Origin: an uncultured Pirellula sp. | GTDB lineage: Bacteria; Planctomycetota; Planctomycetia; Pirellulales; Pirellulaceae | Assembly (NCBI GenBank): GCA_903858115.1 | Contig: CAIOHR010000226.1 | Span: 17,948 to 81,947, forward strand | Direction of reading: 5' to 3' | Length of the DNA: 64,000 nt | Shown: positions 29,109-37,476 of the stretch, piece by piece | Layout: each line of letters starts with the position of its first letter | How positions within the stretch are numbered: position 1 is the first letter of the stretch | Program-made: the position numbers and the translations under genes | The notes under the pieces: model-generated | Database searches by the model: none | The model's input: only the letters and a program-made list of their open reading frames with translations | What the model was told of the DNA's origin: nothing

Positions 29109-30869
29109 TCAGGCCAAATCGCGTTCTTCAAATAGGAGCAGTCCGAGCAGAGTAGCTCCGATACCGTAAATCGATGTGTAAATGAAAACGCTGGCGATTA
29201 CCGACCACGGGATGCTCACGTCTGCATCGATCGCCGATTCCATCGTGAACAGATTCAAATTCGGCACGACCGCAGAGATCAACTGGGAAAAGAACTCAAC
29301 AAGCGGCAATCCACCTGCAGTGGATTCCATGATAACGGGCGTCAGGTGTCCAAGCACATAAATCGAAAAACAGATGGAAAAATTGGCGATCATCGAAACT
29401 CGTGTTCCAATCGCAACAGAAATTGCTCCAAGTACGACGCTCTGCATGAATGCCAATGCCAACCCTGGAATGGTCTGGAACATTTCCGCATGGCACACTT
29501 GCCACAGGGGAGCATCGGTAGAATTCTCTCTGGCCTCAACGATCGGTTTGTAAGCAACGGCAAAAAGCTCGAAGGATCCCAGGACTAGAAACATCAGCAT
29601 GACGATCCAAAAAACGCCGAAGATCTTTCCCAAGATAAAGGAGCGTCGATGAATCGGTTTGCTCAATAGCGTTAGTGCTGTCCTGCCTTCGATCTCATCG
29701 CTAACGGATGTGCTGGCTGACCAAACCGCTTGAAAGATAGCCGCAATCAAAGTTAAGGTGACGCCGCAATCCTTAAGCAACTTGATGTCTTCTCCGAATG
29801 TGTGAAAGGGAAGAAAAACAAAGAGAAGAATCGCCAGACCTACGATGGTAATAAGAATCTTTGGCAATGGTTGGGACAACTCACTTTTCGCAGCAGATAG
29901 TGCGATAGCTGCAGTCTTTGGTCCTGCTCCCTGCATCAGGAAAAACAACAATCCGAAAACCGTGACGAAAATGGCTGTCAGCAAGATTGACAGCGATTGG
30001 GGAACGGTCGGGTAAGATTGAATCGAAATTGTCAAAGTTGCATCATCGATTTCTTCATTTTGCACATACACCTCTGCACCGCCGACCAACGGAAGTGGGC
30101 ATTTGGTCGGACCCATCGCGCGCTCCCAAAGTTTTGGAGCGTCTGCATCGATCGTCACCGCTGCGAACTTCAGTTTTTCGATTTCCGAAGCGTCTGCCAA
30201 AATGACCCGTCGATTAGATTCAATCCGAACCACTCCCAACGTCGCGGGATCGTATTGAACTTCTATCTTGGTAAGCTTTCTGTCCTCGGGTGTTTTGGCT
30301 CCTGCAACCGTGTACTCCTTAAAAGTTGACTGCGGGGAAAAGAACTGAGGGATACTCGCAAAAGCCTCTGCTGGCTTCTCAATCCAGGGCGTTGCCGCCA
30401 AACCGATAGCCGCTACCGCCGCCAGGACGATAATCATCGCAAAGCCAACGCCCTCGAAGAGCAGTGACCTCAATTCACCAAAAAATCTGGACGAGGAGCA
30501 AAAAAGAAGGGCCCAAACGATGACACCTGTCATCGCAGTTGCCGCGAACGACACTAACAGCCACTCTTCCGTCGCAAACTCGCCCTTCACCAGAAAAGCC
30601 TGCCCAATCTCGCCGGAACGCAAGAAATAGCCGATTCCCGCTCCTAACAAAAGGGTGATGCCGGCAGCAACATAATGTAGCGTTCCGTCTTTTCGTTGCT
30701 TCTCCAGCCCCTTCATCGGAACCATCAGTAACGAGAAAATCAACAAAAAAGCAGCTAAAGCGGCAAATCCAATGACTATCCCCGCACCGACGAACCAAAA
30801 CGGGGTTAACCATTTGGCCATCCAAAAATCTGAAGCGGCGAGTAAGGGTGACATCATTCCGAACGGCAT
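29109..30869 (-). CDS. ABC-2-type transport permease
   Basis: A 586-residue membrane protein when started at MPFGMMSPLLAASDFW (ATG 30867-30869; the open frame runs 90 bp further but those codons are Arg/Cys-rich and unlikely). It has three or four N-terminal membrane segments, a large extracytoplasmic domain (~200-330), and a C-terminal block of about six segments. The block contains the ABC-2 features DEIEGRTALTLLSKPIHRRS and FILGKIFGVFWIVMLMFLVL. In this family the permease works with a separate ATPase, but no ATPase gene adjoins it. Direction and substrate are unknown. Confidence 0.85.
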   Translation of the reverse strand: MPFGMMSPLLAASDFWMAKWLTPFWFVGAGIVIGFAALAAFLLIFSLLMVPMKGLEKQRKDGTLHYVAAGITLLLGAGIGYFLRSGEIGQAFLVKGEFATEEWLLVSFAATAMTGVIVWALLFCSSSRFFGELRSLLFEGVGFAMIIVLAAVAAIGLAATPWIEKPAEAFASIPQFFSPQSTFKEYTVAGAKTPEDRKLTKIEVQYDPATLGVVRIESNRRVILADASEIEKLKFAAVTIDADAPKLWERAMGPTKCPLPLVGGAEVYVQNEEIDDATLTISIQSYPTVPQSLSILLTAIFVTVFGLLFFLMQGAGPKTAAIALSAAKSELSQPLPKILITIVGLAILLFVFLPFHTFGEDIKLLKDCGVTLTLIAAIFQAVWSASTSVSDEIEGRTALTLLSKPIHRRSFILGKIFGVFWIVMLMFLVLGSFELFAVAYKPIVEARENSTDAPLWQVCHAEMFQTIPGLALAFMQSVVLGAISVAIGTRVSMIANFSICFSIYVLGHLTPVIMESTAGGLPLVEFFSQLISAVVPNLNLFTMESAIDADVSIPWSVIASVFIYTSIYGIGATLLGLLLFEERDLA

Positions 30870-31131
30870 AACACGAACCTTGAGTAGAGTACGAATCCCG
30901 TGCTGGTACGCTCCACAGCATAGCCGGGTTCGGAGAATCGCCAAGACTTTCTCTCGCACTTCGCGGGAAGCAGACCGTCGGGATCCAAAATTCTTTGGTT
31001 GTCATCAATTTCGTCGCCTCGAAATTACCAATTGCGACGAATTTACCTAGTGAAATCGCAGGAGCCCTTCAACACTTGCAGAGAATAGGGCAATCGATAG
31101 ACTTTATAGCCGATTGACACATCCATTCGAC

Positions 31132-31213
31132 GGTCGCTTGGTGAAATTGGCAGACACGCCAGACTTAGGATCTGGTGCCGAAAGGCGTCGGGGTTCAACT
31201 CCCCGAGCGACCA
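31132..31213 (+). tRNA. tRNA-Leu (anticodon UAG)
   Basis: An 82-nt cloverleaf. The acceptor arms GGTCGCT and AGCGACC pair perfectly, followed by discriminator A. The anticodon stem CCAGA/TCTGG encloses the loop CTTAGGA, which gives anticodon TAG (reads CUA/CUG/CUU-type Leu codons). The variable arm is long, as in Leu tRNAs, and the T-loop stretch GGGGTTCAACTCCCC is intact. CCA is not encoded. Confidence 0.95.
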
Positions 31214-31220
31214 CCTTGAA

Positions 31221-31253
31221 AACCACGGTTTCGCATGAAATCGTGGTTTTTTT
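31221..31253 (+). terminator. Intrinsic terminator after tRNA-Leu
   Basis: Arms AACCACG and CGTGGTT with extra GTTTC/GAAAT pairing, then an uninterrupted run of T residues. It begins 8 bp after the tRNA and should end its transcript. Confidence 0.85.
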
Positions 31254-31291
31254 ATTGGTCTGTCGGCAAGTTTTATTGGTCTGACGGCAAT
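31251..31291. repeat. Two-copy tandem repeat, 21-bp period
   Basis: TTTATTGGTCTGTCGGCAAG is followed directly by a near-identical copy ending GACGGCAAT. It begins inside the T-tract of the tRNA terminator. Confidence 0.8.
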
Positions 31292-31430
31292 TTCGACGCC
31301 TCTCCTCGCTGTTTTTTGTGAAACTTTTCAACTGCAGATCTAGAGTGACCAGACGCGTCGACGCGTTTCAATAACATGCATGGCTGGCAGTTGTGACCCG
31401 TTCACTTCGACCCAAGCGTGAGAAATGTGG

Positions 31431-31449
31431 GATAGGCTTCCAGCCTGTC
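31431..31449. repeat. REP-like palindrome
   Basis: An inverted repeat centred on AGGCTTCCAGCCT in the context GATAGGCTTCCAGCCTGTC. I recall this kind of phrase as frequent in pirellula intergenic DNA; only one copy was seen here. Confidence 0.4.
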
Positions 31450-31467
31450 TTTGAAATTCAAACGATC

Positions 31468-31492
31468 AACCGCAGTGCGTTAGCACGCGGTT
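31468..31492. repeat. REP-like imperfect palindrome
   Basis: Arms AACCGC-A-GTGC and GCAC-GCGGTT around GTTA give an imperfect 10-bp stem. It is 19 bp from the other palindrome in the same spacer, as REP elements often cluster. Confidence 0.45.
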
Positions 31493-31695
31493 TAAAAGGA
31501 ACATGAAATATCGATGCGAAGCAACATTCGCCGAAGCAGTTGTCCAACTGATTGCAGTCCCTTTGCCGTTTGCCCATTTTCAATCGCGTCGTACTCACCA
31601 TTTCGTTTCGAGGTAGCGATCCGGATACCAACAAAACAATCCCAGGCTCCTAAGGTACGAATGCAGCCCGATCTCGAAATCGCGCATAAAGGCTA

Positions 31696-32457
31696 CTAGC
31701 TCTTACCGCAGGCTGCATCCAATGCCTTGATCCAAGGCCCAATGTAGACACCGTTGTCGTGATACGTTCGACCGCTGTACATATGCTTGTCGATCACACA
31801 CGGTTCATTGACATAGATTCCACCACAGACTTCCAGGTCGAATTTGCATTTGGCGACGGTTGCCATGCGAAGCCCTTTCACGATACCCGCCCGAGCTGGT
31901 ATCTCCACACCATGGCAAACGCTCGCACACGGTTTTTTGTTTTCCCAGAACCAGCGAGTGATCCGAAGCAAGTCTTGGTCCTCGCGGATGTACTCCGGTG
32001 CACGACCGCCACTAAAGAAAATCCCCGCATACTCTTCCGGCTTGATGTCTTTGAAAGCGATGTCCGCTTGAATGGAATAGCCTTCCCATTCCTTCGTGAT
32101 GGTCCAGCCTGGTTTCACTTCGTGTAGAACCATCTGATAAAGTCGCTTTTCAGGTGCAGCAACTACAGGTTGGTATCCACCCTCGATAAGCCGATAGTAT
32201 GGATAAAGTGTATCCACAGTTTCCGTGGCATCACCGACGATGATCAAGACCTTGGGTTTGGACATATTATTATTCGTTTCTGGAGTTTGTGAGGGAGATG
32301 ATTCAATAGCTCCGGAGCCATTCGCCGTTGCTGCATTGTATTCTTCGCGGTTCGAAGCCAAAGCCGAATTCGCAGCCAGCGCGGCAATCGTAGTGCTCGT
32401 CGTTTGCACGAGGAATTCGCGTCGATCGGATTTCAAAGGAGAGGTTCCTCCGGTCAT
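31696..32457 (-). CDS. DJ-1/PfpI-family protein with Tat-like signal
   Basis: A 253-residue protein. The N terminus carries a twin-arginine pattern SDRREFLVQT followed by a hydrophobic Ala-rich stretch, so export in folded form is predicted. The DJ-1/PfpI domain starts KPKVLIIVGDATETVDTLYP, and the nucleophile elbow is ACASVCHGVEIPARAG with the conserved Cys-His pair. The C terminus has NGVYIGPWIKALDAA. The family includes glyoxalases, deglycase-like and protease-like members; the exact activity is not readable. It is 54 bp downstream of the pectate lyase-like gene on the same strand. Confidence 0.88.
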   Translation of the reverse strand: MTGGTSPLKSDRREFLVQTTSTTIAALAANSALASNREEYNAATANGSGAIESSPSQTPETNNNMSKPKVLIIVGDATETVDTLYPYYRLIEGGYQPVVAAPEKRLYQMVLHEVKPGWTITKEWEGYSIQADIAFKDIKPEEYAGIFFSGGRAPEYIREDQDLLRITRWFWENKKPCASVCHGVEIPARAGIVKGLRMATVAKCKFDLEVCGGIYVNEPCVIDKHMYSGRTYHDNGVYIGPWIKALDAACGKS

Positions 32458-32511
32458 GTGTTGTCTGGAAGGCGTTAGTTACAAGAGCATCATTATAACT
32501 CAAAGCTTGGC

Positions 32512-33975
32512 TTATGGTTTCTTAGCCACCTCGACATACGCGGCCATCGCGTTTAAATTCTTAACAAAAACCGCGCTTTCGATGAAAAGTTCACTAGAAT
32601 CCGATCCGTCAAAAAGCATAAAGGGTTGGCCTTTTGCGTTCGTCACCCAGCGTCCACTCGCGTCCAATTGCGCCAGCACTTTTTCAGCATCCCACTGTAA
32701 ACTGGAAACTGTTTGGGACTTGCCTTTTGAGGTCTTGCCCGCCAGCCGATCCGTGTACTTTGCTTCAAGTTTGGCTATGTTCGGTCGCGACTTGAATCCG
32801 TAGTGGGTGGGTAAATTGGAATCGTCGTAAGTCAGCTCGTATGTGTCTTTTGTCAAGTAAAGTGGTCGATTCGTTTTCAATTCATAGAATCGCGCCATTT
32901 GACCGTCCGGAAGCAACGATCGCTTGAGCCATTCGATCGCAGATGGAATCGGGGCCAAATATTTTTGGTCTTCCGTGAATTCCGACAACACCAGAAGCGT
33001 TTCGATCACATCGATGGATTCGAATCCAACAACCGAAGGTGGTTCGAATTTCCGTGCCCAGATCGGTTGCAATTGATGGTTGTATTGTTGCGCCCAAGCT
33101 GGCTGAGGTTGCGGTAGCTGCGCGAGAATCAGAAAGTCGCCGAACTTCACCATCGCTTCTCGGTAACGTTGGTCTCCATACGTCTCGTATGCCAACTGCA
33201 ATGTCTTTACGACCGTTCCTGCCAGTCCATCATTGAGTGTTTCAAAGTCCCAGTAGTTCTTGAAACGCCCCTCCGTACGCCAATCGTATTCAGGGAACGA
33301 TGCCTTGACGACAGGAAAAGATTCGACGGCCTTCTGCCAACCCTGAGGAAATCCACCGTTCGCGAATTGGGCTTTCAATAGGGAATCGAGACCGAACAAA
33401 ACCGCTTCATGAATGCGTTCATTCTTGAACTGATGTGCTTTATCCACAGAGATCAACAGACGAAGTGCCGATTGTGACTTGTCATCATCGAGCGTCGAGT
33501 AGTTCTTACCTTTTCGATTCCCGTTTCCATGGCGATAAGGCCCCCCGTTCTTTCCCATGGGATCAAAGTCGATACGATCTGTCCAGCATCCCGATTCCAG
33601 TTGACCAAAAAGAAGAGCGTCCGCGCATTCGGTTGCAGCATCTAGGAATTCGGTTTTCCCCGTTGCGTTGTAAGCCTTCAAAAATGCCATCCCAACGGCG
33701 GGTGTTCCAGGAGGCTGCACCCAAATCTCTGTCGGTGTCGCAACACCTTCACCCCAACGTTGCTTCAGATCCAGCGTCACCTTGTAAACAAACCCACCTT
33801 TCACCGATACATTGGTCCGCATGTAGCGAGTCGCCTTCAACATTCCTACGGTACATTTGCTTTCCATGTCTTGCGGTGGCACGCCATCATCCGCTCTTAA
33901 ACCGACGGTATCAAGTGATACACGTATAGTTGCGACCATGATGAGAGCCAGTAAGCATCGATTGTTTGTCCACAT
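32512..33975 (-). CDS. Secreted pectate lyase-like protein
   Basis: A 487-residue protein with an N-terminal signal (MWTNNRCLLALIMVATIRVS). The catalytic (alpha/alpha) toroid-like domain has repeated helices with FANGGFPQGWQKAVESFP and YWDFETLNDGLAGTVVKTLQ, in the style of family PL10-type pectate lyases. DLKQRWGEGVATPTEIWVQP is at the N-terminal part. The usual catalytic Arg/Asp cannot be confirmed by eye, so it may be a related polysaccharide lyase or an inactive homologue. It may degrade pectin-like or uronate polymers taken up by the organism. Confidence 0.72.
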   Translation of the reverse strand: MWTNNRCLLALIMVATIRVSLDTVGLRADDGVPPQDMESKCTVGMLKATRYMRTNVSVKGGFVYKVTLDLKQRWGEGVATPTEIWVQPPGTPAVGMAFLKAYNATGKTEFLDAATECADALLFGQLESGCWTDRIDFDPMGKNGGPYRHGNGNRKGKNYSTLDDDKSQSALRLLISVDKAHQFKNERIHEAVLFGLDSLLKAQFANGGFPQGWQKAVESFPVVKASFPEYDWRTEGRFKNYWDFETLNDGLAGTVVKTLQLAYETYGDQRYREAMVKFGDFLILAQLPQPQPAWAQQYNHQLQPIWARKFEPPSVVGFESIDVIETLLVLSEFTEDQKYLAPIPSAIEWLKRSLLPDGQMARFYELKTNRPLYLTKDTYELTYDDSNLPTHYGFKSRPNIAKLEAKYTDRLAGKTSKGKSQTVSSLQWDAEKVLAQLDASGRWVTNAKGQPFMLFDGSDSSELFIESAVFVKNLNAMAAYVEVAKKP

Positions 33976-34153
33976 TCTTGACCACTTTCGCTAAAAGTCA
34001 GAACTATCAAAACTATGATTTTAACTTGGGTAGGTGAACCATTGTTGCAGCAGATGGCGACCTTCGACAAAAGAAAACAACCTCCGAGGTTAAAGAATTT
34101 AGGTAGAATCTTGGGAAGTACTTTCCGACTCCCTCCCGCTGGACTCTCTCACC

Positions 34154-36280
34154 ATGTCACTCTTTGGACTGCGAATTGGTTTTCTTTCTGTCGCTGTAGT
34201 CGTTTCTCTTGCATTCGCACCATCCATCGAGCTCAGCCATGCGATCGAGCCACAGGATGCGTTGGTCGTCTCCGACGCAGAATGGCTTAAGCCTACATTT
34301 TGGGAGTCCCAAGATGGAAAACCGGTTCATGAAAGTTGGGAGTTTGCCAACGGGGAAGTTCGACTCGTAAAGTCACGCGACGGAAATGCAGCCTTGCTAA
34401 GTAAACCGTTGCCAACAAATTTCGAACTATCGTTTCAATGGATGGTCAGCCCAGGGACTAACTCGGGGCTCAAGTATCGCGTGCGGAAATTCGGCGATCT
34501 CTGGCTCGGACTCGAGTACCAAATGATCGATGAGCCGATCCCATTGAAAGAAATGAACAAAGGTTCAACGGCCTCGATCTATGATATTGTTGCGCCATTA
34601 CTCGACAAACCGCTTCGCCCCGCAGGCATGTGGAACGAAGCAAAGATCATTGCCGTTGGCGATCGGCTCGAGCATTATCTCAACGGAAAGCTCGTGACCC
34701 AATCCATCGCGAATGGGCCCGAATGGGACGCTAAGTTTGTGCGAAGCAAGTTCTATGGACAGGAGGGATTCGCGCATCCTCGACAAGGGGATCGAATTAT
34801 GCTTACCGATCATGGAGGAACTGCATCGTTCAGGAACTTCCGAATGAAGGAACTGACACCAACAGAATCGAAGCCAGTCCCAACACCTCAAGCACCTCAG
34901 CTTGGAAACGCGATGCGAAACAGTTGGGCGACTCAGAGTTCGATCGTACTTTGGACGCGCACAACAACAACTCCCGAAATGGTTACCGAAGGCCCAGACT
35001 TTTTGCCTATCACTAAGGATGTAGCAAATCGACTGGCTGAATCATCCGATCCCGTCGCATTGACTTCGTCTCAGCTGCCTGCGGGCGCATCGTTGGATCG
35101 GATGATTGGAGCGTCTGTTGGCGCACCAGGAGAAGTTCGTTTGACCTACTTTCCTGTCATGAAGCGTAATGCGTCGATATCCACCGAGTGGAGTAATACC
35201 TTGGCAGAAAACGACTTCACAAAGCAATGGCGATTGCAGAATCTAGAACCTGGCACCGAGTACGCAGCCGTGGTAGAAGCGAGGCCGCTTGGAAAAGAAG
35301 TGTTGACTTGCGTCCGACGTGGGACCTTTCAGACGGCGTTCCCTGTCGATAGCACAAACGATTTGATGTTCTGCATGACGACCTGCCACGACTATCCACG
35401 TCGCGACGATGGCTCGTTTGGACACAAAATCTATAAAGCGATGACCAGCATCAATCCAAACTTTGTGGTACACGCAGGGGACATCGAATACTACGATCAT
35501 GAAAAGCCATGGGCCTGGACCATCGAGCTAATGCGATTCAAATGGGGACGACTTTTCTCGTTGCCCAACAATCGGGCATTCTATGCAAACCGAACAACCT
35601 ATTTTCAAAAAGACGATCACGACACGCTCAAGGATGATTGTTGGGCGGGACAACGATTTGGTGCTGTAACATTCGAACAGGGGCTGAAGCTCTTCAACGA
35701 AGAACAATTTCCTACTCAATCCCCACGCTATACGACCGTTCGTTGGGGAAAGGATTTGCAGATTTGGCTTTTGGAAGGACGTGACTACCGCAGCCCCAAT
35801 CGAATGCCCGACGGACCGGATAAAACCATTCTCGGAACAGAGCAGAAAGAGTGGCTCAAGAAAACACTCAGCGAGTCTACTGCAAAGTTCAAGCTAGTGT
35901 TTAGCCCAACGCCAATTGTCGGCCCAGATAGAGACAATAAGCGAGACAATCACGCCAATGAAGTCTTTGATTATGAAGGATCGGAATTGAGGGCTGCGAT
36001 CGGAATGATCAACGGGGCCATCGTTTTCTGCGGCGATCGCCACTGGCAATACGCTTCCGTCGATCCAGAAAACAAGGTTTGGGAATTCGGTTGTGGTCCA
36101 GGCAGCGAAAAGCATCAGCTGGGTTGGAAGGCAGGAGACGTGAGACCTGAACATCGGTTCCTGCGAGTGGAAGGAGGCTTTCTTTCTGGTCAGCTCACGC
36201 ACAATGGACCTGTCCCAACACTTTCCATTCGGCATCACAAAGTCACAGGCGAGCAAGTGAGTGAATTTGTCTTTCCCTAA
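34154..36280 (+). CDS. DUF1080 (3-keto-disaccharide hydrolase-like) fused to PhoD-like phosphatase
   Basis: A 708-residue secreted protein (signal ~1-32). Residues ~45-240 form a DUF1080 concanavalin-like domain (WESQDGKPVHESWEFANGEV, then SGLKYRVRKFGDLWLGLEYQ). A fibronectin-like linker (~250-400) precedes a PhoD-type metallophosphatase domain. Its metal motifs are FCMTTCHDYPRRDDGSFGHK (start), NFVVHAGDIEYYDHEKP, YFQKDDHDTLKDDCW and, near the end, IVFCGDRHWQYASVDPE. PhoD enzymes are Ca/Fe-dependent phosphodiesterases/monoesterases outside the cytoplasm. The DUF1080 domain may bind or cut the carbohydrate part of a substrate. The fusion recurs in planctomycetes as far as I recall. Confidence 0.9.
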   Translation: MSLFGLRIGFLSVAVVVSLAFAPSIELSHAIEPQDALVVSDAEWLKPTFWESQDGKPVHESWEFANGEVRLVKSRDGNAALLSKPLPTNFELSFQWMVSPGTNSGLKYRVRKFGDLWLGLEYQMIDEPIPLKEMNKGSTASIYDIVAPLLDKPLRPAGMWNEAKIIAVGDRLEHYLNGKLVTQSIANGPEWDAKFVRSKFYGQEGFAHPRQGDRIMLTDHGGTASFRNFRMKELTPTESKPVPTPQAPQLGNAMRNSWATQSSIVLWTRTTTTPEMVTEGPDFLPITKDVANRLAESSDPVALTSSQLPAGASLDRMIGASVGAPGEVRLTYFPVMKRNASISTEWSNTLAENDFTKQWRLQNLEPGTEYAAVVEARPLGKEVLTCVRRGTFQTAFPVDSTNDLMFCMTTCHDYPRRDDGSFGHKIYKAMTSINPNFVVHAGDIEYYDHEKPWAWTIELMRFKWGRLFSLPNNRAFYANRTTYFQKDDHDTLKDDCWAGQRFGAVTFEQGLKLFNEEQFPTQSPRYTTVRWGKDLQIWLLEGRDYRSPNRMPDGPDKTILGTEQKEWLKKTLSESTAKFKLVFSPTPIVGPDRDNKRDNHANEVFDYEGSELRAAIGMINGAIVFCGDRHWQYASVDPENKVWEFGCGPGSEKHQLGWKAGDVRPEHRFLRVEGGFLSGQLTHNGPVPTLSIRHHKVTGEQVSEFVFP

Positions 36281-36521
36281 GGATCTGAGATCAGCAGAGT
36301 TGGATGATGTAAAGATCGCAAACGGAATTCTATGTTGAAATACGTTGATATCGAGATCAGCTATCCGTTGTTTATCAAATACATTTACCTTGGCGAGCGT
36401 TCTGTCGATGACGTTTAATGAGCACTCACTCATTGAAAAAGATAACGTATTTACTGACAAGACGAACGATTGCGTGGAAACCAAGAGCAAAGATTCTCCT
36501 GCTTAATTTGCAAAAAGTCGA

Positions 36522-36551
36522 TTGCAAACTCGTTTCGAATACTGATATAGT
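36522..36551 (+). promoter_or_regulatory. Sigma70-type promoter candidate
   Basis: TTGCAA (36522-36527), an 18-bp spacer, then TATAGT (36546-36551). This is a good match to a housekeeping promoter and lies ~88 bp upstream of the sigma-factor ATG. Transcription would start near 36558. Confidence 0.5.
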
Positions 36552-36567
36552 TCAGTACCCGAATTGA

Positions 36568-36589
36568 AGTACGAATTAGCAATCGTACT
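36568..36589. promoter_or_regulatory. Inverted repeat in the sigma-gene leader, possible operator
   Basis: Perfect 7-bp arms AGTACGA (36568-36574) and TCGTACT (36583-36589) separated by 8 nt. It lies just downstream of the predicted transcription start, where a repressor or RNA hairpin could control the cassette. Confidence 0.45.
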
Positions 36590-36638
36590 GTTTGACGGGT
36601 ATTGCTTCCGAATATACCTTCGAAAATGGTATGCCCGA

Positions 36639-37301
36639 ATGAATCGCCCTAGTGAAGATGTCTTGAATGCTTTTGTCGTCTGGAGATGGTCAGTTCTTGT
36701 CAAGGCGGCTTCATCACAAATATCCACCGGTCATCGCAATGCTTTGGATATTGAGCAAATTGTAAACGACTCGGTTTACGAATGGATGCTCTACATCTCG
36801 AAAAGGGAGATAATGCCACCATCGACACTTGCTGATGACGATCCGCTGATTTGTTTGTTGCTATCAATCGTCAAGAGGAGGGTGATCGATGCAATCCGTA
36901 ATAGATCTACATGGAAACGAGGTGGGCGTATTGCTTTTGAGGGTGAGAGTGCTCTCCTCAAAGTTTGTGACCCGTTCGGTATAGAGTTCGTTTCCCAATT
37001 AGAATGTGAAGAAGCTCTGTCCTCGGTGATGAAGCACTTCAGCGAAAACCAGCAACGAGTCATTCGTCTTTCGCTCGAAGGCTATTCGGAAAAGGAAATC
37101 GCCAAGCAAACCGATTCGACGTTATCGGCGGTAACGAAAATTCGCAAAATGTTTAAGGATTTTGCATGGACAGTCCTTACCGATCTTGCCCTGCTTCAAC
37201 AGACAACAGACAACAGACAACAGACAACAGACAACAGACAACAGAAAGCGGAAATGGGACAGGGGTCAATGCAATGGCGGCAAGGAATAAAGTTTCCATG
37301 A
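36639..37301 (+). CDS. Small sigma-70 family (ECF-like) sigma factor with repeat-encoded tail
   Basis: A 220-residue protein when started at MNRPSEDVLNAFVVWRW (ATG 36639); a TTG start at 36564 is possible but lacks a Shine-Dalgarno. Region 2 is seen around VVWRWSVLVKAASSQ and LLLSIVKRRVIDAIRNR. Region 4, the -35-binding helix-turn-helix, is ENQQRVIRLSLEGYSEKEIA followed by KQTDSTLSAVTKIRKMF. The conserved part ends near residue 185 (WTVLTDLALLQ). The last ~33 residues are encoded by 7-bp tandem repeats and vary from family expectations. No anti-sigma gene is adjacent. It heads the 36.6-41.6 kb cassette. Confidence 0.8.
   Translation: MNRPSEDVLNAFVVWRWSVLVKAASSQISTGHRNALDIEQIVNDSVYEWMLYISKREIMPPSTLADDDPLICLLLSIVKRRVIDAIRNRSTWKRGGRIAFEGESALLKVCDPFGIEFVSQLECEEALSSVMKHFSENQQRVIRLSLEGYSEKEIAKQTDSTLSAVTKIRKMFKDFAWTVLTDLALLQQTTDNRQQTTDNRQQKAEMGQGSMQWRQGIKFP
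37201..37242 (+). repeat. Heptanucleotide tandem repeat (6 x AGACAAC)
   Basis: Six perfect copies of AGACAAC in the 3' part of the sigma-factor gene. Since 7 is not a multiple of 3, any change in copy number moves the frame: the present frame stops at 37301, while one alternative frame stays open to 37456. Confidence 0.95.
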
Positions 37302-37476
37302 AAATCGAAACTTTCAAAATGTGGATTGCGCGGTTTGCGATTACTAAAGTAGGAGGAGTAGTTGAACTGAGTAGACGACGCAAAAAGTGGCAGGCTGGAG
37401 CTTGCATTTGGAGTCGCAAACAACAGCACTACCCTAGTTTTGAGTTTTTTCGATAGTTCGTCTGGAGAGTGGAACG

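Larger units (their letters stand above)
31214..31695. other. Non-coding stretch between tRNA-Leu and the DJ-1 family gene
   Basis: About 480 bp without a credible gene. It holds the tRNA terminator, a two-copy tandem repeat (31251-31291) and two REP-like palindromes (31431-31449 and 31468-31492). A short open frame at 31514-31699 has no start signals or recognisable content. Confidence 0.6.
36281..36638. other. Leader region of the sigma-factor cassette
   Basis: About 360 bp without a credible gene. It holds the promoter-like pair at 36522-36551 and the inverted repeat at 36568-36589, listed separately. Nothing else stands out. Confidence 0.5.

Noticed and set aside
31104..31331. 75-codon frame across tRNA-Leu and its terminator
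   Set aside because: It overlaps a perfect tRNA cloverleaf and a terminator.
37201..37242. CRISPR-like array
   Set aside because: The heptamers are contiguous with no spacers.
37166..37456. 96-codon frame overlapping the end of the sigma gene
   Set aside because: Not a separate gene; it is the alternative frame that would be reached if the heptamer repeat changed copy number.
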